A program made the position numbers and the translations under genes. This document shows, in pieces, positions 43,110-55,166 of a DNA stretch of 64,000 nucleotides (positions are counted from its first letter, which is position 1; each line of letters opens with the position of its first letter). The DNA comes from Vulcanococcus sp. Clear-D1 (lineage in GTDB: Bacteria > Cyanobacteriota > Cyanobacteriia > PCC-6307 > Cyanobiaceae): the NCBI RefSeq assembly GCF_014654725.1, contig NZ_JACVZV010000012.1, positions 1 to 64,000 on the forward strand. The letters run 5' to 3'. The notes beneath the pieces were generated by a model. That model worked only from the letters and a program-made list of their open reading frames with translations. It was not told the origin of the DNA and made no database searches.

Positions 43110-43187
43110 GTGATTCAGTTCAAGGCGATTGGCAGGGGGGTGCGGCGAGCAGTCCGCGCCGCGGCCGATCACCGACCGTTGGGCGTG

Positions 43188-43219
43188 CCACGTTGAAGAT
43201 CAATCGATCTCCAACGTGG
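43188..43219. other. Structured inverted repeat in hcp-tRNA-Asp gap
   Basis: CCACGTTG pairs with CAACGTGG, and inside it AGATC pairs with GATCT around loop AATC, with one mismatched pair between the two stems. It may be part of a small RNA or an operator. It has no T-run, so it is not an obvious terminator. Confidence 0.5.
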
Positions 43220-43347
43220 GATCGAGCGTTCAAACACCGCCAGCCCAGTTGACGGAGGGCAGGTCGACAACGGATACTTTTGAGGTCGCCGACGCGACGC
43301 AGACGAGGCCTAAAAGCCCAGTCTGGGAGCGCTCTTAGAGCACTCGA

Positions 43348-43421
43348 GGGACTGTAGTTCAATCGGTTAGAGCACCGCCCTGTCACGGCGGAAGTTGCGG
43401 GTTCGAGCCCCGTCAGTCCCG
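43348..43421 (+). tRNA. trnD: tRNA-Asp (GTC)
   Basis: A 74-nt cloverleaf: acceptor GGGACTG/CAGTCCC, D-arm GTTCAATCGGTTAGAGC, anticodon stem CCGCC/GGCGG around CTGTCAC (anticodon GTC), and T-arm GCGGGTTCGAGCCCCGT. The discriminator base is G and CCA is not encoded. It is 27 bases ahead of gltX. Confidence 0.95.
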
Positions 43422-43448
43422 TTCCATCTCACTCAGAGGACAAGGCCA

Positions 43449-44891
43449 GTGGTGGCAACTGGAGCGGCGGTGCGTGTGCGTCTCGCCCCCAGCCCCACCG
43501 GCACTCTCCACATCGGCACGGCTCGCACGGCAGTTTTCAACTGGCTGTTCGCGCGTCGCCAGGGCGGTCAGTTCCTGCTCCGCATTGAAGACACCGACAA
43601 GGAGCGCAGCAAACCCGAATACACCGCCAACATCCTGGAAGGGCTGCAGTGGCTGGGGCTCAACTGGGACGGTGAACCGGTGGTGCAGAGCGAGCGCATC
43701 GCTGAGCACCGCGCCGCCATCCAACAGTTGCTCGATCGCGGCCGTGCCTACCGCTGCTACGCCAGCGAGGCCGAGCTCACTGAAATGCGCGAGCGGCAGG
43801 CCGCTGAAAACCGCGCCCCCCGCTACGACAACCGCCACCGCAACCTCAGCCCCGAGCAGGAGCAGGCCTACATCTCGGAAGGGCGTGAAGCCACGATCCG
43901 CTTCCGCATCGACGACGACGCCGTGATCACCTGGACCGATCTGGTGCGCGGTGAAATGCGCTGGGCCGGTGCCGACCTCGGCGGCGACATGGTGATCGCC
44001 CGGCGGGCCCCCGCCGATCAGATCGGCGACCCGCTGTACAACCTGGTGGTGGTGGTGGATGACGCCGCCATGGCGATCACCCATGTGATCCGCGGCGAAG
44101 ACCACATCGCGAACACCGCCAAGCAGCTGCTGTTGTACGAAGCCCTCGGCGCTCCGGCACCGGTGTTTGCCCACACGCCCCTGATCCTCAACAAAGAAGG
44201 CAAAAAGCTCTCCAAGCGCGATGGCGTCACCTCGGTGAGCGACTTCCGCGCCCAGGGCTACACAGCCGAGGCCCTGGCCAACTACATGACGCTGCTGGGC
44301 TGGTCGCCACCGGAGAGGATGGGCGAGCGCTTCACTCTGGAGCAGGCCGCAGCCGTGTTTGATTTCGATCGGGTCAACAAAGCTGGTGCCCGCTTCGATT
44401 GGGACAAGCTCAACTGGCTCAACAGCCAGGTGCTGCACGAACAGGGCCCTGAGCAATTGTTGGCTGAGCTGATGCCCCTTTGGAGCGCCCAGGGCTGGGC
44501 CGCCGACAGCGTCGAGCCGAGCTGGCTGCAGGAGCTTTCAGCGCTTATCGGCCCGTCGCTGGTGACGCTTCAAGACGGCATCGAGCAGGCTCGCCCCTTC
44601 TTTGAGAGGCCCGAGCTGAATGAAGCCGCTGTGAAGCAGCTGGAAAGCGATGGCGCTCGCCCGGCACTGCAGGCCCTTCTGGAGCGGCTGCCGGAGGGTG
44701 CGCTCACCGCTGATGCGGCCCAAACCTTGCTGGGTGAAGCCGTGGCCGCTGCGGGCGTAAAGAAAGGGGTGTTGATGAAAACCCTGCGCGCCGCCCTACT
44801 CGGCAGCCTGCAGGGCCCCGATCTGCTCACCACCTGGTTGCTGCTCCAGCCCAGCGGCGAGGCCCGCGGCCGGATTGAGCGCAGCCTCTGA
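43449..44891 (+). CDS. gltX: Glutamyl-tRNA synthetase
   Basis: A 480-residue class I synthetase. The HIGH motif is in [19 protein letters not shown] and the KMSKS-like motif is KKLSKRDG ([19 protein letters not shown]). Glu-tRNA feeds both protein synthesis and tetrapyrrole synthesis together with hemL. GTG at 43449 follows an AGAGG ribosome-binding site; a second GTG directly after it is an alternative. Its last 96 bases overlap the convergent antiporter gene, an unusually large overlap. Confidence 0.95.
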   Translation: MVATGAAVRVRLAPSPTGTLHIGTARTAVFNWLFARRQGGQFLLRIEDTDKERSKPEYTANILEGLQWLGLNWDGEPVVQSERIAEHRAAIQQLLDRGRAYRCYASEAELTEMRERQAAENRAPRYDNRHRNLSPEQEQAYISEGREATIRFRIDDDAVITWTDLVRGEMRWAGADLGGDMVIARRAPADQIGDPLYNLVVVVDDAAMAITHVIRGEDHIANTAKQLLLYEALGAPAPVFAHTPLILNKEGKKLSKRDGVTSVSDFRAQGYTAEALANYMTLLGWSPPERMGERFTLEQAAAVFDFDRVNKAGARFDWDKLNWLNSQVLHEQGPEQLLAELMPLWSAQGWAADSVEPSWLQELSALIGPSLVTLQDGIEQARPFFERPELNEAAVKQLESDGARPALQALLERLPEGALTADAAQTLLGEAVAAAGVKKGVLMKTLRAALLGSLQGPDLLTTWLLLQPSGEARGRIERSL

Positions 44892-46055
44892 GGCCACCAG
44901 GCCCAGTCGCTCCGCCAGCCATGGCGCCGTGAAGCCCTGAAGGGTCACGGTGATCAGGATCGTGAGAAACACGATGCCCTTCAGCGCACCGCCGCCGCTA
45001 ATGCCAGCGGCATCGAGCTTCAACGCAAAGAGGCTGGCTACCGCCGCCGTCACGATGCCGCGCGGTGCCACCCAGCTGAGCAGCAGCTTGTCGCGCCAGA
45101 TCAGCGACGGAATGCCCAGCCCGGCCACCTGAAGCACCCCAAAGCGAAACACCATCAGCGCAAGCACACACCCCACCCCACCCCACCCCAATGGGCTCAG
45201 CTCACTCCATGAAAGATCGGCCGCCAGGAGCGGAAACAACACGGTGATCGCCAGCTGCGCCAGCTGAAAGATCAAGTCATCGAGCTGGCTGGCCTGTTGA
45301 TCCAGCCGCAAACCCACCACCACACCTGCGATCACCGCGGCCGGGAAGCCCGCCTCCGGCAGCAAGAACTGGCTGCCAGCGACCAGCAAAAACAGCACCC
45401 CCAGGGAGAGCTGCAGCCGCAACGCATCGGCATCTTCCGGCAGGCGCTCGAGCAGCAGCACCAGCAGTCCGCCCGCCAGGGCCCCCAACAGGGCTCCACC
45501 GCCGAGGCGCAGCAACAGCAATCCCGCCACCTCCTGCCAATCGGGCAGATCCCCGAGGGCCAGCTGCAGAAGCAGCAGCGCCAACACCGCCGCCACCGGC
45601 TCCAGGATCAACCCCTCCGCCTCGAGCACATGGGCCAGGCTGGGCAGCAGCCGCATCTGGCGCACCATCGGCGAAATCACGGTGGGGCCCGTGGCGAGAG
45701 CGATGGCCCCGAACACCCAGGCCAGCGGCCAGCTCAAACCGGCAAGCGCATGGGCAAGGGCCGCACCGCCCACCAGGCCAAGGCCACCGCGCACGAGCAC
45801 CAGCTGAATCACGGTGCGCTGCAGTTCCCGCCCCGCCAAGCGAAGCTTCAGGCCGCCATCGAACAGCACCAGGCTCACCAGCAGACCAACCAGAGGTTCC
45901 AACCCCTGCCCCAGCGCCTCCGGCTGCACCAGATCAAAGCCGGCATGCCCCACCAGCAGTCCCAGAGCCAGAAGCAGCACCACCGAGGGGAGGCCGCTGA
46001 AACGGGCGATCAACTGGGCCAGGGAGCCGGAGAAGAAGGAGGCCCCCCAAATCAT
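44796..46055 (-). CDS. Na+/H+ antiporter of the CPA1 type (NhaP-like)
   Basis: A 419-residue membrane protein with about twelve helices. Opening [19 protein letters not shown], the dyad region [21 protein letters not shown] and [20 protein letters not shown] near residue 350 are typical of cation:proton antiporters; the T-G-P triplet replaces the more usual ATDP at the transport site, so cation use may differ. ATG at 46053-46055 lies directly after the stop of the upstream 83-codon gene; ATG at 46073 would overlap it. The C-terminal 32 codons overlap gltX antisense. Confidence 0.8.
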   Translation of the reverse strand: MIWGASFFSGSLAQLIARFSGLPSVVLLLALGLLVGHAGFDLVQPEALGQGLEPLVGLLVSLVLFDGGLKLRLAGRELQRTVIQLVLVRGGLGLVGGAALAHALAGLSWPLAWVFGAIALATGPTVISPMVRQMRLLPSLAHVLEAEGLILEPVAAVLALLLLQLALGDLPDWQEVAGLLLLRLGGGALLGALAGGLLVLLLERLPEDADALRLQLSLGVLFLLVAGSQFLLPEAGFPAAVIAGVVVGLRLDQQASQLDDLIFQLAQLAITVLFPLLAADLSWSELSPLGWGGVGCVLALMVFRFGVLQVAGLGIPSLIWRDKLLLSWVAPRGIVTAAVASLFALKLDAAGISGGGALKGIVFLTILITVTLQGFTAPWLAERLGLVASEAALNPAAGLAAGLEQQPGGEQIGALQAAE

Positions 46056-46056
46056 C

Positions 46057-46308
46057 TCAGAATTCGTCGTCATCCAGAGCGCCGTAGACGGGCTCCACCC
46101 TGATGCCCTGCACGGCGCTGGGCCGCACCACCAGATACTCCCCGGGCAGCTCGGTGATCGGCACGTTGATGAAGGCGTCGGCGGGACCGGCATTCAGCAC
46201 GGTGCCGTACCACTGCTGAAAAGCATCGAGGCTGGGGAAGTGCACCACCTGGTTGTGCCCACCGTTCAGCAACAGATGAATGGCGTAGCGACTGGGGGTC
46301 CGGGCCAT
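46057..46308 (-). CDS. Small conserved cyanobacterial protein, unknown
   Basis: An 83-residue soluble protein (SRYAIHLLLNGGHNQVVHFPSLDAFQQWYGTVLN ... ELPGEYLVVRPSAVQGIRVEPVYGALDDDEF). The alternation of strands and helices suggests a small alpha/beta fold, with an acidic tail. No family is recognised. ATG at 46306-46308 overlaps the upstream stop (TGATG), and the antiporter ATG follows its stop after one base, so all three genes are likely in one operon. Confidence 0.72.
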   Translation of the reverse strand: MARTPSRYAIHLLLNGGHNQVVHFPSLDAFQQWYGTVLNAGPADAFINVPITELPGEYLVVRPSAVQGIRVEPVYGALDDDEF

Positions 46309-46865
46309 CAGCGGGAAGCGAGCCGAAGCACAGCCCCAGGATGCTGCAGCAGCAAGGGTTGTGCAGCGGCTGGGGCATAAAGCGGGTGCCGGGGCTGCCC
46401 GCTGGCGGTGAGCCCGATCGCCCACAGCGTCAGATCTGCCGGGAGCTTCGTCGCCAGGAGCGCCAGCACCTGCTGATCCCGCTGCCTCCAGACGCCACCA
46501 TTGCCCCAACCCAGCCAGAGGACATCGCCGGCCTGGGGCTGAAGCCGCGCCAGGCCCTGCCTGAGCCAATGATCGTTCTCAGGGCCAATCGGATCGCTGC
46601 AGCGGCGCAGCACGGCGGGGCTGGCCGAACAGCGACCAAACAGATTCACCACCTCGAGGCACCCGAAGCCCCAGGCCTGGGCAAAACCAGTGAGCCGGCG
46701 GAGAGTGGGATCGTCGCGCTCCGCATCCGCCCGCGAGGGGTTCAAGCCGATGAACAGCAGCCGCGGCCGAGCCGGATCCCATGCGCGATGGAGCGTCCAG
46801 CGGTAGAGGCCGCAGGGGCTGAACTGGGCATCAGCCGTGATCAGCTGGGAAGCGATTGCAGCCAC
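46308..46865 (-). CDS. DUF1643 domain protein
   Basis: A protein of about 185 residues of the DUF1643 family. CGLYRWTLHRAWDPARPRLLFIGLNPSRADAERDDPTLRRLTGFAQAWG is the diagnostic region; the family resembles uracil-DNA-glycosylase-like folds, and GLNPS may be part of an active site. GTG at 46863-46865 starts a short lead; other starts are possible because the frame is open further upstream over the polA start. It is divergent from polA by 64 bases. Confidence 0.75.
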   Translation of the reverse strand: MAAIASQLITADAQFSPCGLYRWTLHRAWDPARPRLLFIGLNPSRADAERDDPTLRRLTGFAQAWGFGCLEVVNLFGRCSASPAVLRRCSDPIGPENDHWLRQGLARLQPQAGDVLWLGWGNGGVWRQRDQQVLALLATKLPADLTLWAIGLTASGQPRHPLYAPAAAQPLLLQHPGAVLRLASR

Positions 46866-46929
46866 AGCGCTGGCACGTGTTCTCCTCCAGCCTGCATCTG
46901 GCAGGCTGAGCCGATTCGGGCGACTCAGT

Positions 46930-49900
46930 GTGGCGGCGGCCAACTCCACCAGCACCAAACCCCTGCTGCTGCTGGTGGATGGCCACTCACTGGCCTTCCG
47001 CAGCTTCTACGCCTTCAGCAAAGGGGGGGAAGGCGGCCTGAGCACCAAGGAAGGGGTGCCCACCTCGGTGACCTACGGCTTCCTCAAGGCCCTGCTCGAC
47101 AACTGCAAGGGCCTGGCCCCGCAGGGGGTGGTAATCGCCTTCGACACCGCTGAACCCACCTTCCGCCATGAAGCGGATGAGGCCTACAAGGCCCACCGCG
47201 ATGAGGCCCCCGAGCACTTCTTCCAGGATCTGGGAAACCTGCAGCAGATCCTCCAGCAAGCGCTGGATATTCCGCTCTGCATGGCCCCCGGCTACGAGGC
47301 CGACGACGTGCTCGGCACCCTGGCCAACCGTGCCGCCAATGACGGCTGGCGGGTGCGCATCCTTTCGGGCGATCGCGATCTCTTCCAGCTCGTGGACGAT
47401 CAGCGCGACATCGCCGTGCTCTACATGGGCGGTGGCCCCTATGCCAAAAGCAGCGGCCCCATGGAGATCCGGCGCGAGGGCGTGATCACCAAACTGGGCG
47501 TGACCCCGGAAGAGGTGGTGGACCTGAAGGCCCTCACTGGCGACAGCAGCGACAACATCCCCGGCGTGAAGGGCGTGGGCCCCAAAACCGCCATCAACCT
47601 GCTGCAGGCCCACACCGATCTCGATGGCATCTACGCCGCCCTGGCCGACCTGCAGGCCGCCGGCCCGAAAGCCAAAGACCCCAAAGGCGTGCTGAAAGGA
47701 GCCCTGCTGGGCAAGCTCGAGGCCGACCGCGACAGCGCCTACCGCTCGCGCATGCTCGCGGAAATCCTGGTGGATATTCCGCTCCCTCAAGACCCACGCC
47801 TGCCGCTGGGGGCCGTGAATGCGGAGGCTCTGGCCGAGAGCCTTGAGGAGCTGGAGCTGTTCAGCCTGCGCCGGCAGGTGAATCAGTTTGCGCAGGTGTT
47901 CTCGTCGGAACCGCCCGCATCCCTGGTGGAGACAGAGAGCGGGGGGCAAGAGGCCTCGGGACGCTCTCCAAAGGCGGATATCCCTGGATATCCAGACCCG
48001 GAGAGTGCTGCGGGCACAGCGGCTGCAAGCGCAGCAAGCTCCGCATCAGCCCGCGCATCAGCCCAACCGTCGTCGCTGGATGCTGCGCCACCCGAGCTGC
48101 AACCCGAGCTGATCACCAGCCCGGAAGCGCTGGCCGCCTTGATGCAGCGCCTGATGGCCTGCACCGACGCCGGCGCCCCCGTGGCGCTCGACACGGAAAC
48201 CACCAGCCTCAACCCCTTCCGCGCCGAGCTGGTGGGGGTGGGGGTTGCTTGGGGAGAAGGGCCAGCTGACCTCGCCTACATCCCCATCGGTCACCGTGTG
48301 GGCAGCAGCGGCGAGACGCCCGATCTGCTCACTCCGCCGCCCGCGCAACTGCCGCTGGATCAAGTGCTCACCGCTCTGGCGCCCTGGCTCGGCAGTGGCC
48401 AGCACCCCAAGTCGCTGCAGAACGCCAAATACGACCGGCTGATCCTGCTGCGCCATGGCCTGCCCCTGGAGGGCGTGGTGATGGACACGCTGCTGGCCGA
48501 TTACCTGCGCGATGCCAACGCCAAGCACGGCCTCGAGCTGCTGGCCCAGCGCAACTTCGGCTTCCTGCCCACCAGCTTCAGCGAACTGGTGCCCAAGGGC
48601 GCCGATTTCTCAGCGGTGCCGATCGAGCAGGCCGCCCTCTATTGCGGCATGGATGTGCACGTCACCCGGCGGCTTGCACCGCTATTGCGCGCGCAGCTGG
48701 AGGAGCTCGGGCCGCAGCTGCCGCAACTGCTCGATCAGGTGGAGCTGCCACTCGAGCCGGTGCTGGCGCTCATGGAAGCCACCGGCATCCGCATCGACAC
48801 CGCTTACCTGGCGGAACTGAGCAGCGAACTGGGGCAAACCCTGCAGCGCCTGGAGGCCGAAGCCAAGGCCGCCGCAGGCACCGAGTTCAACCTCGCCTCC
48901 CCCAAACAGCTGGGCGAGCTGTTGTTCGACACCCTCGGCCTCGATCGCAAGAAATCCCGCAAAACCAAAACCGGCTGGAGCACCGATGCCGCCGTGCTCG
49001 AAAAACTGGAAGACGCCCACCCGGTGGTGCCGCTGGTGCTCGAGCACCGCACCCTCAGCAAGCTGAAGAGCACCTATGTGGATGCGCTGCCGGCGCTGAT
49101 GGAACCCGAGACCGGCCGGGTCCACACCGATTTCAATCAGGCCGTGACAGCCACGGGGCGTCTCTCGAGCAGCAACCCCAACCTGCAGAACATCCCCATC
49201 CGCACCGAGTTCTCGCGCCGGATCCGCAAGGCCTTCCTACCCGAAGCCGGCTGGCAGCTGATCAGCGCCGACTACTCCCAGATCGAGCTGCGCATCCTGG
49301 CCCACCTCTCCGGCGAAGAGGTATTGGTGCAGGCCTACCAACAGGGCGACGACGTGCACGCCCTCACCGCCCGGCTGCTGCTGGAGAAAGACGAGGTGAG
49401 TGCCGATGAGCGTCGCCTGGGCAAAACGATCAACTTCGGCGTGATCTACGGGATGGGCGCCCAGCGCTTCGCCCGCGAAACAGGCGTCAGCCAGGCCCAA
49501 GCGAAAGACTTCCTCAGCAGATACAAGCAGCGCTACCCGAAGGTGTTCGCCTTTCTGGAGCTGCAGGAGCGCCTGGCCCTGAGCCGCGGCTACGTGGAAA
49601 CGATCCTGGGGCGGCGCCGCCCGTTTGCGTTTGACCCGAGCGGCCTGGGCCGACATCTGGGCAAAGACCCACTCGAGATCGATCTAGACATCGCCCGCCG
49701 CGGCGGGATGGAAGCGCAGCAGCTGCGCGCGGCCGCCAACGCCCCGATTCAGGGCTCCAGCGCCGACATCATCAAGCTGGCGATGGTGCAGCTGCACCAC
49801 CAGCTCGCAGCCAGCGGCCTGCCCGCACGGCTGTTGCTGCAGGTGCACGACGAACTGGTGCTCGAGGCCGCCCCGGAGGCCATCGAAGCCGTGCGCACCC

Positions 49901-49992
49901 TCACGCGTGAAACCATGGAGCGCGCGGTTGAGCTGTCCGTTCCCCTGCTGGTGGAAACGGGCGTCGGCCCCAACTGGATGGAAGCCAAGTAA
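46930..49992 (+). CDS. polA: DNA polymerase I
   Basis: A 1020-residue three-domain PolA. The 5'-3' exonuclease domain ([56 protein letters not shown]) occupies about the first 310 residues. The 3'-5' exonuclease keeps its acids ([20 protein letters not shown]), so proofreading is probably active. Polymerase motifs A ([10 protein letters not shown]), B ([15 protein letters not shown]) and C ([10 protein letters not shown]) follow. A long low-complexity Ala/Ser/Pro linker lies between the first two domains (about residues 320-385). GTG at 46930 is chosen. cysS begins 11 bases after the stop. Confidence 0.95.
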   Translation: MAAANSTSTKPLLLLVDGHSLAFRSFYAFSKGGEGGLSTKEGVPTSVTYGFLKALLDNCKGLAPQGVVIAFDTAEPTFRHEADEAYKAHRDEAPEHFFQDLGNLQQILQQALDIPLCMAPGYEADDVLGTLANRAANDGWRVRILSGDRDLFQLVDDQRDIAVLYMGGGPYAKSSGPMEIRREGVITKLGVTPEEVVDLKALTGDSSDNIPGVKGVGPKTAINLLQAHTDLDGIYAALADLQAAGPKAKDPKGVLKGALLGKLEADRDSAYRSRMLAEILVDIPLPQDPRLPLGAVNAEALAESLEELELFSLRRQVNQFAQVFSSEPPASLVETESGGQEASGRSPKADIPGYPDPESAAGTAAASAASSASARASAQPSSLDAAPPELQPELITSPEALAALMQRLMACTDAGAPVALDTETTSLNPFRAELVGVGVAWGEGPADLAYIPIGHRVGSSGETPDLLTPPPAQLPLDQVLTALAPWLGSGQHPKSLQNAKYDRLILLRHGLPLEGVVMDTLLADYLRDANAKHGLELLAQRNFGFLPTSFSELVPKGADFSAVPIEQAALYCGMDVHVTRRLAPLLRAQLEELGPQLPQLLDQVELPLEPVLALMEATGIRIDTAYLAELSSELGQTLQRLEAEAKAAAGTEFNLASPKQLGELLFDTLGLDRKKSRKTKTGWSTDAAVLEKLEDAHPVVPLVLEHRTLSKLKSTYVDALPALMEPETGRVHTDFNQAVTATGRLSSSNPNLQNIPIRTEFSRRIRKAFLPEAGWQLISADYSQIELRILAHLSGEEVLVQAYQQGDDVHALTARLLLEKDEVSADERRLGKTINFGVIYGMGAQRFARETGVSQAQAKDFLSRYKQRYPKVFAFLELQERLALSRGYVETILGRRRPFAFDPSGLGRHLGKDPLEIDLDIARRGGMEAQQLRAAANAPIQGSSADIIKLAMVQLHHQLAASGLPARLLLQVHDELVLEAAPEAIEAVRTLTRETMERAVELSVPLLVETGVGPNWMEAK

Positions 49993-50003
49993 GCGACAAC
50001 TCG

Positions 50004-51437
<1,434 letters not shown>

Positions 51438-51475
51438 AACCCGCACAGGATGGGGGCAGCCTGCACCCGCTCCCG

Positions 51476-52213
51476 ATGCACCGCTCCGTTGCACCGCTGT
51501 TGATCAGCAGCCTGATCGGCCTCACGGGCGCAATCGCTGCCTGTCCACCAGCAGCAGCACAAGCGCGGCCGAGCCAGCACAGCACCACGAGCGCGCCCGC
51601 CAGCACCACCTACCTGGGCGTGTGGGCGCTCACCGATAGCCAAAACAACCTCTTCAACGTGCGCGTGAACGCCGGTGGCCGGGCCGTGAGCACGATCGGC
51701 ACCGCCGGTGTGCCGATGGCGGGAGCCGAACGCCTCGGCAAGGCCCAGTTGCGCGAACTGGGCCGCTGGCAACCCTGGGGCAACGGCATCCGCATCGACT
51801 ACACCAATGGCTGGAGCGACTGGATCTATGTGGGGCCCAGCGGCCTGAGCCATGCCTCCTGGAAACCAGGCCAGACGCGCGACAGCATCCCCACCAACTT
51901 CGGCACCGCCGTGAAGCTGAGCGGCGCCGCTGCTGATGCGGTGGGTGTGTACCGCTTCCCGCCGGCCCAGGCCGATCTGAAGCCCTACACAGCCACACTG
52001 CTCTCCAACGGTCTGGCCTTCAACGACATCGATGCCAACGCCGGTGGGGTTTGGCGTCTGAACGGCGCCACGGTGGTGATCGACTGGATCAGTGGCTGGC
52101 GCACAGCGATGAGCCTGGCCGCAGGCTCCCGCCTGGAGCTTCAGCACTGGGCACCGGGGAGCAATCGCAACGGGCCACCCACGGCCATCCGTCAGGCCAC
52201 CGCGATCGAGTAA
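51476..52213 (+). CDS. Secreted protein with repeat-like domains, unknown
   Basis: A 245-residue protein with a signal peptide (VAPLLISSLIGLTGAIAACPPAAAQA). The mature part has two similar modules, one with WQPWGNGIRIDYTNGWSDWIYVG and the other with WRLNGATVVIDWISGWRTAMSL, each following a shorter unit (TYLGVWALTDSQN, VGVYRFPPAQADLK). This suggests an internal duplication of a beta-rich carbohydrate- or surface-binding fold. No known family is assigned. ATG at 51476 is preferred because it starts the signal peptide. Confidence 0.65.
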   Translation: MHRSVAPLLISSLIGLTGAIAACPPAAAQARPSQHSTTSAPASTTYLGVWALTDSQNNLFNVRVNAGGRAVSTIGTAGVPMAGAERLGKAQLRELGRWQPWGNGIRIDYTNGWSDWIYVGPSGLSHASWKPGQTRDSIPTNFGTAVKLSGAAADAVGVYRFPPAQADLKPYTATLLSNGLAFNDIDANAGGVWRLNGATVVIDWISGWRTAMSLAAGSRLELQHWAPGSNRNGPPTAIRQATAIE

Positions 52214-52217
52214 GCCC

Positions 52218-52433
52218 TCAGCCGCCCGGGCGCTGCTGATCGCGCATCATCGACTCGATCTTGCGGATGCGCACAGCGGTGGTGCTCCACACCTCCTTGC
52301 GGAAACCAGGCTGGCACTGCTCCACGAGCTGCTCGATCGGCTCACCCCGCTCAAAGGCATCCCAGAGCTCGCGCTCGAGCCTGGCGCGCTCGATGAAATT
52401 GAAACGCTGCAACCACTGCGGTCCGAGCGCCAT
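52218..52433 (-). CDS. Small conserved protein, unknown
   Basis: A 71-residue, highly charged, mostly helical protein (WLQRFNFIERARLERELWDAFERGEPIEQLVEQ, then TTAVRIRKIESMMRD). It has no Cys or membrane segment. Looks like a real small gene with ATG at 52431-52433. It is 27 bases downstream of the NSS transporter gene on the same strand. Confidence 0.6.
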   Translation of the reverse strand: MALGPQWLQRFNFIERARLERELWDAFERGEPIEQLVEQCQPGFRKEVWSTTAVRIRKIESMMRDQQRPGG

Positions 52434-52459
52434 GGAATGGGCCTGTCTGCTGCGGCCAG

Positions 52460-53824
52460 TTAAGCGCCGCCCGACCAGCTCTTTGCCAGATCCACCACCG
52501 ACACGATGAGCCCCAGGCTGATCACCGGCACCGACACCCAGCGCAGCCCCCAGAGCAGCAGCCGCAGCAAGCGAGGTGATGTGCCGGAGCCGCGCAGATC
52601 GGAGCTAAATCGCTCCGGAGCACGCCATCCCATCAACAGAGCCATCAGCAGGCCACCGGCGATCAGACACACGCCGCCAAACACGGCATCCATCTTTTCC
52701 AGCACGGCCACGTCCAAAGCCGAGGGCAGTCCGATCACGGCGATCACCGCCACCATCAGCCACACGGCCCGCGGGCGACTCCAGCCCAGCCGATCCATCA
52801 GCGAACTCACCGGAACCTCCAGCAGCGACACCGAGGACGTGATCGCCGCCACATAGGCCAAGGCGAAGAAGGCCGCGGCCACCACACGCCCGGCCAGCCC
52901 GAGAGACCCCAGGCCCGTAGGCAGCGCAATGAACAGGGTCCCCACGGTGCTGCTGCTCACCACATCAGCAAGCCCGAAGCTGGCCACGATCGGGAAGGTG
53001 ACGCAGCCAGCCATCAGCCCTACAGCCGTGTCCATCCCCACCACTGCCACGGCTTCACCGGGGATCCCGCTGCGGCGATCGAGATAAGCGGCGTAGGCCA
53101 GGATGCAGCCGATACCGGCCCCGATCGAAAAGAAGGCCTGGGTGAAGGCGTTGCGGATCGTGGTGAGATCGGTGAGTTTGCTGGCATCCCACCGCAACAA
53201 GAAGCCGGCATAGCCCTCGTGGGCGGCGGGGAGCGCGGCAGCCCAGAGCAGCAGCGCCAGCAGCACCACAAACAACAGCGGCATGCCCCATCGCGACAGG
53301 CGCTCAATGCCCGAACGAATGCCGGCCGCCACCACCAAGCCCGTGAGCGCCAGGCTCAGCAGATGGCCCAGCACCGCATCACCACCGCTGCTGATGCCGG
53401 CAAAGAACGACTCAGCGGCGGCGATGTCCGCCGGCAGCGGGGACGTGAGGGCATGCAGCAGGCTGCGGCCGGTCCAGCCCATCAGCACCGCGTAGTAGCT
53501 GAGGATCCCCACGGAGGCAGCGATGTAGAGCCAACCCAAGGGGGCCCAGCGGCGTCCACCTGCAGTCATCGGCGCCACCAGGGGCGCATGGCCGGTGCTA
53601 CGCCCCAGCACCATCTCCGCCACCAGCACCGGCAGACACACCACCGCCACGATCAACACGTAAAGCAGCACAAAAGCCGCCCCGCCCCCCTGGGAAGCCC
53701 GGTAAGCGAAGCCCCATAAATTGCCGAGCCCCACGGCACTCCCCGCCGCGGCCAGCACGAACCCCAGCGATGAGCCCCATTGCTCCGGCGGCCGTCCGCG
53801 CTCCGCACCGATCTGATCCGCCAT
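52460..53824 (-). CDS. Sodium:neurotransmitter symporter (NSS/SNF) family transporter
   Basis: A 454-residue transporter with about eleven helices. The sodium/substrate site region [28 protein letters not shown] is near residues 25-52, and [22 protein letters not shown] and [16 protein letters not shown] are family segments. Bacterial NSS proteins import amino acids with sodium. ATG at 53822-53824; the frame is open upstream antisense to dxr but that part is not transporter-like. Confidence 0.87.
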   Translation of the reverse strand: MADQIGAERGRPPEQWGSSLGFVLAAAGSAVGLGNLWGFAYRASQGGGAAFVLLYVLIVAVVCLPVLVAEMVLGRSTGHAPLVAPMTAGGRRWAPLGWLYIAASVGILSYYAVLMGWTGRSLLHALTSPLPADIAAAESFFAGISSGGDAVLGHLLSLALTGLVVAAGIRSGIERLSRWGMPLLFVVLLALLLWAAALPAAHEGYAGFLLRWDASKLTDLTTIRNAFTQAFFSIGAGIGCILAYAAYLDRRSGIPGEAVAVVGMDTAVGLMAGCVTFPIVASFGLADVVSSSTVGTLFIALPTGLGSLGLAGRVVAAAFFALAYVAAITSSVSLLEVPVSSLMDRLGWSRPRAVWLMVAVIAVIGLPSALDVAVLEKMDAVFGGVCLIAGGLLMALLMGWRAPERFSSDLRGSGTSPRLLRLLLWGLRWVSVPVISLGLIVSVVDLAKSWSGGA

Positions 53825-53915
53825 AGAGCCGCTGGCCAATGTCGCCCCAGTTTCCCGGCTATGCCTGCGCAGCCGCAACAGTGGGAGACTGACCGCGCCG
53901 TTCGCCGATCCCGCC

Positions 53916-55166
53916 GTGAAAGCCCTCTCCGTGCTCGGCTCCACCGGCTCGATCGGCACGCAGACGCTCGAGATCGTGGAGGAGTTTCCCGATCGCTTCC
54001 GGGTGGTGGCCCTCACGGCCGGCAACAACCTCGATCTGTTGGTGAGCCAGATCCAGCGCCACGCACCTGAAGTGGTGGCGCTGGCCAATGCCGAACGCGT
54101 GTCCGAACTGCGCCAGCGGCTCGACGCGCTTGAACCCGCCGCCCGGCCCGCGAAGCTGCCCGAACTGGTGGGCGGCTCGGATGGCCTCTGCACCGCCGCG
54201 GCCTGGCCCACGGCTGATCTGGTGGTCACCGGCATCGTGGGCTGCGCCGGCCTGCTGCCCACCCTCGCCGCCATCCGCGCCGGCAAGGATCTGGCCCTCG
54301 CCAACAAGGAAACCCTGATTGCCGCTGGCCCGGTGGTGCTGCCGGAGCTGGCCAAGAGCGGCTCGCGCCTGCTGCCGGCCGATTCCGAGCACTCCGCCAT
54401 CTTCCAGTGCCTGCAGGGCACCCCCTGGGCTGACACCTCGCGCCTGAGCACCGGCGTGCCCACCCCCGGCCTGCGCCGCATTCAACTCACCGCCAGCGGC
54501 GGCGCCTTCCGCGACTGGGATGCCGCCGATCTGCACAAGGCCACCGTGGCCGATGCCACCAGCCACCCCAACTGGAGCATGGGGCGCAAGATCACGGTGG
54601 ATAGCGCCTCGCTGATGAACAAGGGCCTGGAGGTGATCGAGGCCCACTACCTGTTCGGCCTGGATTACGACCACATCGAGATCGTGATCCACCCGCAATC
54701 GATCATCCACTCGATGGTGGAGCTGGCGGATTCCTCGGTGCTGGGGCAACTGGGCTGGCCCGATATGAAGCTGCCGATCCTCTACTGCCTGAGCTGGCCC
54801 AAGCGCCTGGAAACCCCCTGGCGCCGCCTCGATCTCACCGAGGTGGGCCAACTCACCTTCCGCAAACCCGACCCGGCCAAATACCCCTGCATGGAGCTGG
54901 CCTACGCGGCCGGCCGCGCCGGCGGCACGATGCCGGCGGTGATGAACGCCGCCAACGAGCAAGGGGTAGCGCTCTTCCTCGAAGAACAGATCCACTTCCT
55001 CGATATCCCGCGCTTGATCGACGTGGTGTGTGATCGCCACAAGGCCGACCTCACGGCCAACCCCTCTCTCGACGACGTGCTGGCTGTGGACGACTGGAGC
55101 CGTCAGGCGGTGCGTGAAGCTGCAGCCCGGCTGCAAGCCAAGGCCCCGGCTGCGCTGCCTGCGTGA
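53916..55166 (+). CDS. dxr: 1-deoxy-D-xylulose-5-phosphate reductoisomerase
   Basis: A 416-residue enzyme, second step of the MEP isoprenoid pathway feeding carotenoids, phytol and quinones. NADPH motif [11 protein letters not shown] near residue 8; [20 protein letters not shown] (metal and substrate), [10 protein letters not shown] and [32 protein letters not shown] are all present. GTG at 53916 starts within a few residues of the NADPH motif. The next gene's GTG overlaps its stop (GTGA). Confidence 0.95.
   Translation: MKALSVLGSTGSIGTQTLEIVEEFPDRFRVVALTAGNNLDLLVSQIQRHAPEVVALANAERVSELRQRLDALEPAARPAKLPELVGGSDGLCTAAAWPTADLVVTGIVGCAGLLPTLAAIRAGKDLALANKETLIAAGPVVLPELAKSGSRLLPADSEHSAIFQCLQGTPWADTSRLSTGVPTPGLRRIQLTASGGAFRDWDAADLHKATVADATSHPNWSMGRKITVDSASLMNKGLEVIEAHYLFGLDYDHIEIVIHPQSIIHSMVELADSSVLGQLGWPDMKLPILYCLSWPKRLETPWRRLDLTEVGQLTFRKPDPAKYPCMELAYAAGRAGGTMPAVMNAANEQGVALFLEEQIHFLDIPRLIDVVCDRHKADLTANPSLDDVLAVDDWSRQAVREAAARLQAKAPAALPA

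Larger units (their letters stand above)
43059..43347 (+). other. 289-base gap between hcp and tRNA-Asp
   Basis: No protein gene is supported here. The gap holds a terminator (43083-43109), a 32-base structured element (43188-43219) and GC-rich unstructured sequence in between. A small RNA starting after the terminator is possible because the local palindromes are not explained by the flanking genes. Confidence 0.5.

Noticed and set aside
53859-55136. 425-codon frame antisense to dxr
   Set aside because: dxr has all catalytic motifs on the plus strand; the antisense frame has low-complexity composition and no recognisable domain.
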